Source of the DNA: Sepioteuthis lessoniana
Taxonomy: Eukaryota > Mollusca > Cephalopoda > Myopsida > Loliginidae
NCBI GenBank assembly: GCA_963585895.1
Contig: OY757917.1
Span: 107,820,207-107,884,206, forward strand
Direction: 5' to 3'
Length of the DNA: 64,000 nt
In this document: positions 57,050 to 64,000 of the stretch, piece after piece
Position numbering within the stretch: the stretch's first letter is position 1
Layout of the letters: each line of letters opens with the position of its first letter
Notes under the pieces: model-generated
Told to the model about the DNA's origin: nothing
Databases searched by the model: none
Seen by the model: only the letters and a program-made list of their open reading frames with translations
Translations under genes and position numbers: made by a program

Positions 57050-57454
57050 ATGTTATCATCATCATCATGTCGTGCTGCCAGCACGGACTACCTTGATCCT
57101 CTCTCGCCCTCGCCTCTATCGTTCATCACTTCCGGCTGGTCTTCCAGGCTACATCCTGTATCGTCACAGGGCTGCTATAAATAGGTTCTCTCTGGTAGTC
57201 TACTATTTGCTCGTCCATGTGATCTCTTATGAGATCGTTCTTACTTCTCCAGTAATGTCTCGGATGTCTTGTTCGTCTAATTTGGATAGTTTTTTATGAT
57301 GGGTGGTAGGTGGCCGTACAGCTGACTTGTTCACTACATCTCATAGCATTCTTGTCTAATTGCCGTCAAAGTTTTTTCTTCATACGCTCAGTTTGCGTTC
57401 ACGTGATGCATCCATAAAGCAGTATTGATACGACTGCTGGTTGAATTTCAGCCC
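57050..57454 (-). mobile_element. LINE-A 3' end, 5'-truncated
   Basis: On the plus strand the inverted tail ATCATCATCATCATGTCGTGC (57056-57076) opens the copy. The minus strand then reads the C-terminal tail in broken frames, with CRHDRAAINRFSL- and RTIYYCTD-type remnants of the HAGHYWRSKNDLIRDHMDEQ region (about 57275-57210), PPTHHKKLSKLDEQDIRDIT and QQSYQYCFMDAS, ending near 57454. Upstream of the break an oppositely oriented LINE-A piece follows at once. Confidence 0.87.
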
Positions 57455-57456
57455 AG

Positions 57457-57491
57457 TTTGATAAAATAAAACGCATTTTTACAAGCAGCGG

Positions 57492-57495
<4 letters not shown>
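57457..57495 (+). mobile_element. Inverted LINE-A 5' piece joined to the minus copy
   Basis: TTTGATAAAATAAAACGCA followed by TTTTTACAAGCAGCGGTCAT corresponds to the LINE-A codons SDKIKRNFFQAAV, in plus orientation, directly against the 5' end of the minus copy, which begins with the overlapping codons QAVVSIL. The arrangement matches 5' inversion (twin priming) known for mammalian L1. Confidence 0.65.

Positions 57496-57496
<1 letters not shown>

Positions 57497-57540
<44 letters not shown>
57497..57540. repeat. (AT)n microsatellite
   Basis: About 21 AT units. Confidence 0.96.
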
Positions 57541-57541
<1 letters not shown>

Positions 57542-57881
57542 TGTCCAGAAATAATAAGGTAGTTACGAAAAATATAATATTCTTTGTGGAATCAGATGTT
57601 TCATGTTCGAATTTTAGGTTGCATGTGTAAGGAAATTTTAAATATACTTCTAAAATCTGCTTATTCTATGATAAATAGTTAAATAGGTTTAATCTTGTTA
57701 TTCATTTGCCGGTTTGAAGCAACTAAAAAAATGTCTGGATTTAATTTTTTTCGTAATTATAAAGCTTAAGATTTCTTAATTATATCCACTGTAATGATCC
57801 TTGATCACGTCAGATACATTCATTCTTGGAACAAAACTGGATGAAAACGGTATTCCAACAATCCCTCGGAATCTCGAAATC
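57541..57881. other. Unassigned sequence
   Basis: AT-rich, nothing recognised. Confidence 0.35.
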
Positions 57882-57897
57882 TCCTTCGAAATATGGT

Positions 57898-58153
57898 ACT
57901 ATTTACCAACCCCTCCGCTCGGGCAGGATATGACACAAGGTCAATTTTTAAGCGGAGTTTAACAGGTTTTAATTCAGAGTTTTCCTTCTTTTAGACTAGT
58001 TGCCTCACAAAGGCTGAAGAACCTAGTCTGCCCTACTATTTACCCATAGCTGGAGGGAGAATAATTGGATTCATACCTTCCCCACGGGTATTAGTGCTAT
58101 GTGAAATGCAATCAGTCTCGTCCAGGATTTGAACTCGTGTCGCAGTGTCCATT
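57898..58153 (-). mobile_element. SINE-1 copy, head-less (5'-truncated)
   Basis: Body matches the other SINE-1 copies from ACTATTTACCAACCCCTCC to GAACTCGTGTCGCAGTGTCC, but the first about 40 bases of the tRNA-like head are missing. Perfect 16-bp target-site duplications TCCTTCGAAATATGGT at 57882-57897 and 58154-58169 show that the truncation happened at insertion. Confidence 0.95.
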
Positions 58154-58169
58154 TCCTTCGAAATATGGT

Positions 58170-58802
58170 GATCTACAACATTTGACGAATCGTGACATAT
58201 AAGAGCTAACAAGAAAATCAAGATTCTTGAGCGGTAAGATGACAAAATGTAAGACATGCATAAAAGACAAACCCATAAAAAGGTGTTCGAAAAATTGCAC
58301 AAAATATAAACCACCTTCAGTGAGTAATGAAATCTTTCGTTCACAACACTTCGGCAATCGCTCCCACGTCGCACTGACGTGAGAAAAGCTGAAATTGTGT
58401 TTGGGTAAATGCCACAAAGAAGCCAGATGTCAGTGTAAATAAATTATTCTCAGAGAGTATCTTGATCGGCACAATGTGACCGGGACTAACGAAAAGCGCT
58501 TCAATCTTGACGTGTCCAACGGCTACAGATATTCTTGGTATGATTTACGAGAAGAAATACCAAAAAGGTTCTTTCGTAGGTTTGATAGTGCACGGATTCT
58601 AGTCTAGGGTGGCTTCATTGGCTGTAGTCTACACTGTCAATTTAAACTTAACAAAATATTGACGGAACTCAAAAATCAAGTGATGCTTCATACCAAAGTT
58701 AAGAATAAGAGAATAAAGGAAAAATATTTTTAAAATTCGCAAATAATGTGTCTCTATTTTACAGAACATAATTGCTTACTACGTCAGTGCTGGCTTTTCA
58801 TA
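58170..58802. other. Unassigned sequence
   Basis: No element recognised. Minus-strand frames of about 100 codons (58036-58417) overlap the SINE and are not supported. Confidence 0.4.
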
Positions 58803-58804
58803 TA

Positions 58805-59679
58805 CAAGGTGCAAACGATAAGTTTCCAAATTTTATTCGTATGGGCATTTAAAATTGGCGTAGACTTTGGAAAATTCGTATGTTATTGCCCTACATATTA
58901 TGAGATGACTGACCAATTTTTATGATTTCAGATTCAAATGAACAGCTACAGCAGGAATAGGAATACACCCTACTAAAGCTTGCTTGTCACAGCTGCTGAA
59001 TTTCAAAAATGCAATCTGACATTTTAGAAGAACGACATGGAATTAAATCATGTTTTAAACTTGGAAAAATGCCACAGAAACGTATGCTTTTCGACCATCT
59101 TGCATGAATCGAACATCAGTTTTTGAGTGGCATAAGAGATTTAAGTACGGCAGGGAGTCTGCGAGGGATGATGAGAGGTGTGGGAGGAGTAAGGAAGTCA
59201 ATATCCCAGAGTTGATTGGCCAAAGGGTTAGGGTCAGGGTTACTATGTTGAGGTTTTAAGGGAATTCAGGAAGAGATTCCTAGGGAAGAGGCCAGCACTC
59301 TTCAAATCGGGTCAGTGGCATTTCCACCAGGACAATGAAGCAGTCCACAACTCCATCCTTGTAACAGACTATTTGAGCAAGATTAGCGTCAAAACAGTTC
59401 CTCAGCCTCCATATAGTCCAGACCATGCTCGTTGTGACTTTTGGTTATTCCCTAAGCTCAGAGGCTGTGGTTATGAGACAATTGAGGAGATGAAAGAGGC
59501 TGTAACGAAGGTCATTGACACACTGACACAAGAGGACTTCCATGGGGTCTTCCAGCAGAAGTTGTTGGAACGGTGCAACAAGTGCATTACAGCCGGAGGA
59601 GATTCCTTCGAAGGGGACAAGAGTTTCATATGTGTACTATCAATAAAAATGCCTATACGAAAAAATTCTGAAAACCTCG
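58805..59679 (+). mobile_element. Mariner transposon, internally deleted, with both ends
   Basis: 875 bp between TA dinucleotides (58803-58804 and 59680-59681). Inverted termini include AAGTTTCCAAATTTTATTCG and its partner. Frames give RDDERCGRSKEVNIPELIGQ, the junction GQRVRVRVTMLRF, then in 59373-59687 the SKISVKTVPQPPYSPD block with the third catalytic Asp region changed to SPDHARCDF, LFPKLRGCGYETIEEMKEAV, TQEDFHGVFQQKLLERCNK and FEGDKSF. HFHQDNEAVHN (second Asp) is in the preceding frame. It has the same internal deletion as the copies at 10.1, 22.9 and 29.0 kb. Confidence 0.95.
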
Positions 59680-59681
59680 TA

Positions 59682-60735
59682 TATTAAAATTGTCCACCTT
59701 GACTCTAGATTTTAGTCAATGAAATATTTGGAGAATTATCACATAATCAGGGAATGCTAAATATTCTGCTCTTAATGATGTAAAGAAAAAGGTTATCATA
59801 AATGTATCCATCAGTCCAAAATTTGGCAATCTTCATTTTCCAAAGAAAAAATTCTCGCAACCATAAAAATATATTTTCCTTTTATCCTCATTTTTCTGTA
59901 TAGTGTATTTGATTCGTGTTATTCAAAAATATTGATATTTTAAATGATTAAAAAAATCCAGGATGAAGAATGAAAATCATATTTTACTAGACGCAACAAA
60001 AATAAGCTTGAAAGAATCTTTAGATTTCTTTTAATAGGCCACAATGTATTCAACATTTAGTGAGCGTATTTTACATTGAAATTCAGAAACTTCACTTTCG
60101 ATATGTTGTAAAGAAACAAAATCTTTTCCTTTTAACATCCTCAATGCGGTTATATCTTATTCTTGAGATTATTATTCAGCGTAGGAACAAGAAAAAAACT
60201 TATAAGAAGCCAGGTATAATGTGTTCCACTTTAGCAGGATATGGTGTTTCTCTGAAAAAGATCGTTAAAGATAATTTGAGTGTGACTCTATTCTTCTTAG
60301 AGCTACACTGACACTTCTAATTTACATGTCTAGACATCATTTCTTAATTATATAAGATTATTAGCTTTGTCCGTATCTAGATAGTCATCTAGACGTCTAG
60401 AAATCATCTCTTTATTTAGACATCACCACTTTATTAAATTTAATTTTCTCAGTAGTTCACTTCTCTTCATTTCCATTGTAATTTTAAAAATTTAAAGCTG
60501 CAGCCTCGATCATTTTTTATCACACACCGATGATTTTCACAATAAAACTAAAGCGGAAACATTGCTGCCAATACATTTTAATTATATTCAACGGCTGCCA
60601 TATAATGAGATAATAGATTATTGTCTTATCATTTGCTTGACTAATGGCTCAATTCTACATGTTACCGAGCACTGAATAAATTAAGTAAAGTAAATCTATC
60701 TATGTATCTATCACTGAAATGATTTTTAATAAAAA
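59682..60735. other. Gene-free stretch
   Basis: About 1 kb, AT-rich, nothing recognised. There is a short run of TCTAGACATC/GTCTAGA-like motifs at 60328-60425. Confidence 0.45.
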
Positions 60736-60739
60736 GGTG

Positions 60740-60786
<47 letters not shown>
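60740..60786. repeat. (AT)n microsatellite
   Basis: About 23 AT units. Confidence 0.96.
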
Positions 60787-60787
<1 letters not shown>

Positions 60788-60834
60788 CCTCTTTACTGAA
60801 AATGACATTATATAAGTCATTATATAAAGATATT

Positions 60835-61075
60835 GAGGGGGTACTTGTGGTGTAGTGTCTAACATTCTAAACTGTGATATCAAAGTAAGCGTGTTCGTAT
60901 TCCCATTCTGTTGTTACATTCACATTGGTACGAATACTCTTATTCTCCCAGGTCATTGGTTAAATAGTATTACTAGTGTCCTACAATGTTGACTTTCGCG
61001 TAAAATAATCCACTAAGGTTGATAGGCCACTAAGAAGGAAATGAAACCAAAATTGTATATTTTCTTAAAGTACTT
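60835..61075 (+). mobile_element. SINE-3 copy (tRNA-like head, shared core)
   Basis: Head GGGGTACTTGTGGTGTAGTG (A-box-like), a B-box-like GTGTTCGTATTCCC at 60889-60902, then CTTATTCTCCCAGG and GGTTAAATAGTATTACTAG, which parallel SINE-1's ATTATTCTCCCTC and GGTAAATAGTAG. It ends with a phrase like AGGCCACTAAGAAGGAAATG. Only one copy here, so the family is inferred. Confidence 0.65.
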
Positions 61076-61119
61076 GTTTCTTTTTTTAAGCAGAGGAACT
61101 ATATTGTAAGTTGAATCAT

Positions 61120-61430
61120 GGATAGAAAATCCGGCAAACACCTGCGTGCGTTGGACAGTTATTTCGACCTTATTATGTATCATCATCCGGGTATACCGTA
61201 ATCTCCCCCACCTGAAGATCGAATTTCGACCACAGAATGCAGAGCCGAAACTCTACCAATAAGCCATCGAGCCACATCACGTGGAGGTGAACGTGTCCTC
61301 TGTAAAGAATACGGAGTTTTAGCTCCGCATTGGTCGCTGGTTCGATCTCCAATGGGGAAGATCATGGGTTGAAACAGTTGTCCAGTCATTCAGTATGTTA
61401 CACGCAGTTGTTGGCCGGATTTTTTTGGTC
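61120..61430. mobile_element. Inverted pair of tRNA-like units (hairpin-forming)
   Basis: Two homologous tRNA-like units face away from each other around a centre near 61285 (CACGTGGAGGTGAACGTG). Minus-strand left unit: GGCTTATTGGTAGAGTTTCG (A box), GGCTCTGCATTC, GGTCGAAATTCGATCTTC (B box), ending ACTGTCC...GTTTGCCGGATTTT. Plus-strand right unit: ACGGAGTTTTAGCTCCGCATT, GGTCGCTGGTTCGATCTCC, ending CAGTTGTCC...GTTGGCCGGATTTTTT. The two arms match over roughly 120-140 bp with gaps. Either two SINEs in inverted orientation or one foldback element. Confidence 0.72.
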
Positions 61431-61511
61431 ATGGTAATTCAATCTGCATACAAAAAACTTTTATAAATGTGGTAGATATGGTTATATTTTAAATATATTT
61501 ACAGTAAAAAA

Positions 61512-61756
61512 AGGCCTAATGTGTAAAGTGTTCTCCACTAGACCGGGAGACCGAGATTCCATCCCATGTCGTCATACCAAAGACTCAAAAGTGGTACTTG
61601 ATGCCACCTTGCAGGACACTCTGCATTGTAAGGTACGGATCAAGGGTAAGGTGGAGGAATTTAGGGAATGGAGATGCACCCTTCACTACACCTTTGTGAA
61701 GTAGCTATTGAAAAAGGAGCCTTTGGGCCACCCTCGACTAAGGTCAACAACTTTAC
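61512..61756 (+). mobile_element. SINE-2 copy with tRNA-like head
   Basis: Head GGCCTAATGTGTAAAGTGTTC and B-box-like GAGATTCCATCCC (61552-61564), body TACCAAAGACTCAAAAGTGG, TTGATGCCACCTTGC, GGATCAAGGGTAAGGTGG, TAGCTATTGAAAAAGGAGCC, end CTCGACTAAGGTCAACAACT. Flanked by 13-bp direct repeats with one mismatch, TTACA[G/T]TAAAAAA (61499-61511 and 61757-61769). The 61-codon frame across it is not a gene. Confidence 0.92.
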
Positions 61757-61791
61757 TTACATTAAAAAATGTATTTACAATACATATATAT

Positions 61792-62206
61792 ACAAATTTC
61801 GTTGAACATTATAGATATTTAAATACATTCTCGAAGCGCTACGTATTAGAAACATGCAACTGGTACTCAACAGAATTAATTTTCAAACCAGTGCTTATGT
61901 ACTTAAATATCTTTAGCAAGTGACATTATTCATAGAAACCCATTTAAAAGCAAACGCTATACACTCCAACGGTAAATACGCTCTTACATTGTAGTAATAT
62001 GCAGAAACAAAAGTTACATCACTTTTGTAATAAATCCTCCCCTGATGATGGCCCACCGTCGGGCAGAAAATACTAGGGATATATACAACTATGGAAAATA
62101 CAAAAATCACTTCCCGCCAAATATGATAAAAGCAATACGACAATACGAACGGATCCAGAAGAAAATATGTAAACAGAAAATATCTATTATGTTCAACGAA
62201 ATTTGT
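61792..62206. repeat. Segment with 29-bp inverted repeats at its ends
   Basis: 61792-61820 (ACAAATTTCGTTGAACATTA then TAGATATTT) is the inverted complement of 62178-62206 with one mismatch. Between them lies about 360 bp of unassigned sequence with a hairpin ACAAAAGT...ACTTTTGT at about 62009-62031. Could be a small foldback element. No protein motif recognised. Confidence 0.7.
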
Positions 62207-62230
62207 ATTAATGAATAAATGCTGCCAAAA

Positions 62231-62236
62231 CACACT

Positions 62237-62326
<90 letters not shown>
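62231..62326. repeat. (AC)n-(AT)n compound microsatellite
   Basis: Interrupted (CA)n at 62231-62292 followed by (TA)n at 62294-62326. Confidence 0.96.
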
Positions 62327-62328
<2 letters not shown>

Positions 62329-62799
62329 AGGGTGTTTTGGTCTTCGTTTTTCACAAGACCGCAGTTATAGACCAGTCAGTTTGGGTCGAAATATCAAAGT
62401 TTATAAACATGAACAGCTTGTTAAAAATCGCCCCGCAAATAGACGATATCATAGTTTCTTTATTTAACTGTGTAGCTGTATATGTCATGATCAAGGTTCT
62501 AAATTACTTGATAAATTAACAGTTTTAACCGTAAATCTCTGGAGCTTTGGATCTAATGACTGATCGTCCTTTGTCCCAAATTCTTATGGTCTGTTTAAGA
62601 CATTCAACTAAGTTCTCCTTTGATCTGAATAGGGAAGATCAAAAGAAGGAGAAAGAGATAATGAAATCAAGGATGGATGAACATGTGTGGATCAATAATG
62701 ATAGTTCCTCAATCGCAATAAAATGAAGTCAAAATAAAGAGTGACTATACTGGAAAATTAATTAATGAAGAATTTGTTTCTGGAAATTTACTTTGAATT
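62327..62799. other. Unassigned sequence
   Basis: No element recognised. The 102-codon frame 62211-62519 runs out of the microsatellite and is unsupported. Confidence 0.4.
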
Positions 62800-62804
62800 G
62801 GCTT

Positions 62805-63045
62805 ATGTGTAGAGTGTTCACCAATAGTTCGTGAAACCGGGGTTCAATCCCAGGCCGTGTCATACCAAAGACTCAAAAATGGTACTTGATACTGCCTTGC
62901 TGAACCCTGAGGATTATAAGGTACGTATCAAGGGTTAAGTTGAGCAATTCAAGGAATGAATTAGCGCTCTTCCCAACACCTCGTTGTAGTAGATATTGAA
63001 AAGGGAGCGTTCGGGTTACCCTCGACTAAGGTCACCGTTTGAGTA
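62805..63045 (+). mobile_element. SINE-2 copy with tRNA-like head
   Basis: Head GGCTTATGTGTAGAGTGTTC, B box GGGGTTCAATCCC (62840-62852, nearly canonical), body TACCAAAGACTCAAAAATGG, TACTTGATACTGCCTTGC, ATCAAGGGTTAAGTTGAG, GTAGTAGATATTGAAAAGGG, end ACCCTCGACTAAGGTCACC. Best head of the family for defining its tRNA origin. Confidence 0.92.
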
Positions 63046-63061
63046 CAACTTATAAGTAAGA

Positions 63062-63320
63062 GCGTTCCTATGGTGCTCTTAGTATACCGGTTGTTTTCGT
63101 AGAAAATGGAAGAAGTGTCCTGTGCTAAAATTCTGGTTGGACCTATTTCTGTTTTACTTGACGTTAATATTCTTTAGGAAGACATTGAATCAATCTGATC
63201 CTCATCATGATACGGCTAAATAATAGAGTAGACTGGATTCTTTAAATTTAGTACTGCAACCAATTTAGGAGAAAAACACAGAATTCAAACCATCTGTACT
63301 TTACTCACAAACTGATTTTT
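63062..63320 (+). mobile_element. SINE-4 copy (tRNA-like head, SINE-1-like 3' half)
   Basis: Head GCGTTCCTATGGTGCTCTTAG followed by TTTTCGTAGAAAATGGAAG, which parallels SINE-1's TCGTCGTAGGAAATGGACA. Then TGTGCTAAAATTCTGGTTGG and the core CGGCTAAATAATAGAGTAGACTGG, GGAGAAAAACACAGAATTCAAACC. One copy here, lying directly after a SINE-2. Confidence 0.7.
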
Positions 63321-64000
63321 AGTCACATCTTCCCAATGTCTAAGGATTTGAGTAAATTCTTTCTTTGTTAAATAATATAATCAACATATATTGTATCCTA
63401 GAATTGGCCAGATATATCCAACAATGAACAAAAAATTATAATCGAATATATCTTAATACTTTTTGAATGTACTATTCATGAATTTCTTTCCCACTATGAC
63501 ATGGAGTGCTATACTCCATGAAAATAACCTGCCTTTGTCCAAGTAAACGTCTTTGAATATTGGGAAGAATATATCTGACAGTTTTTTTTTTTTTCCTGAA
63601 TTGATATTCTTCATGCACCGAACAAGATATTATCGACCGGTTGTCAAATTTGCTCTATACAACAAATACACCATACTAAACAAAAGGGCTGCAATTGGCT
63701 AAAATGCAAATTTTGATTAAGCAATAGTGTGATATACAATCGACTTCTGTCCTAGTCTTGAAGGAATTATGGTTTATTTGATGTAAAAGCCATTGTGAAG
63801 GGAATCTGCGGATATCTCTCTGGAAGTCATTTTTTTTTCTTTTTTGTGTTTGGGGATAATTTTCTTTTTCCAAGAAAATACAGAAATATCTTCCAAGAAA
63901 TGAGCGGAAAGTTGTTCCTTGTAAAGAGTGAAAACCCTCAGAATTGAACTCCGCATTAATTAAAACTAGATTAGAGTTATTTTAAAATATGTTTTTCATC
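63321..64000. other. Unassigned sequence to window end
   Basis: AT-rich with poly-T at 63583-63595 and 63829-63848. Two overlapping minus-strand frames of about 60 codons are unsupported. Confidence 0.4.

Noticed and set aside
61183..61389. 68-codon minus-strand ORF as a gene
   Set aside because: Lies entirely in the inverted tRNA-like repeat pair.
62036..62085. Hammerhead ribozyme: CCTGATGATGGCCCACCG...GTCGGGCAGAAA has the CTGATGA and GAAA core and a GCCC/GGGC stem
   Set aside because: No partner strands for stems I and III could be found on either side in any permutation, so the core motif alone is probably chance. A covariance-model search would decide.

Overview
The window looks like AT-rich, intron-scale or intergenic animal DNA, most probably from a cephalopod mollusc and best fitting an octopus. 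The grounds are the combination of repeats: tRNA-headed SINEs sharing a 3' core, a LINE family ending in a GACATGATGATG tail, an R2-type (restriction-like endonuclease) LINE family with (AAT)n tails, a mariner family reduced to about 0.9 kb, and very frequent long (AT)n, (AC)n, (CT)n, (AAT)n and (AAG)n microsatellites. The octopus assignment rests on remembered resemblance of these repeats, not on a search. I see no host protein-coding gene that I can name. Nearly every long open frame is a piece of a dead transposable element, its antisense shadow, or the translation of a microsatellite or pyrimidine-rich tract.

Layout. 1-4650: unassigned sequence, a 1.8-kb pyrimidine-rich tract and one SINE. 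4660-6690: a decayed LINE-A copy split by a 430-bp unidentified insertion. 6700-9420: low-complexity DNA, including two compound (AC)n-(AAT)n-(AAG)n blocks and a purine-rich tract mirroring the one at 1.6-3.4 kb. 10.1-11.0 kb: a mariner. 12-13 kb: dispersed repeats and a CpG-rich island with CRE- and ETS-like sites, the best candidate for a host promoter. 13-17.5 kb: mostly unassigned and AT-repetitive. 17.9-21.2 kb: two tandem LINE-A 3' ends, then a long LINE-B. 22.9-31.5 kb: mariners, a LINE-B remnant and a GC-rich island with a 26-bp minisatellite. 31.9-34.8 kb: a plus-strand pile-up of LINE-B 3' ends interrupted by LINE-A pieces, one of which carries a 24-bp insertion resembling the 5' part of U6 snRNA. 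35.0-36.7 kb: LINE-C on the minus strand. 38.5-45.6 kb: a minus-strand LINE-A interrupted by a plus-strand LINE-A that is itself hit by a SINE, a cut-and-paste transposon fragment, and five LINE-B copies, four of them head to tail and separated by (ATT)n. 48.3-50.5 kb: the best-preserved LINE-B. 50.5-64.0 kb: unassigned DNA with SINEs, (AT)n tracts, a LINE-A end, a mariner and an inverted pair of tRNA-like units.

How the parts work together: this is a record of retrotransposition. LINE-A, LINE-B and LINE-C encode (or once encoded) reverse transcriptase; the SINEs encode nothing and must have borrowed LINE enzymes; the mariners lack the first part of the catalytic core and would need a transposase supplied elsewhere. 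Every element I read contains stop codons, frameshifts or deletions, so none appears active. Family names LINE-A, LINE-B, LINE-C and SINE-1 to SINE-4 are my own labels for this window. Boundaries of old copies are good to roughly 10-40 bases unless target-site duplications are quoted.
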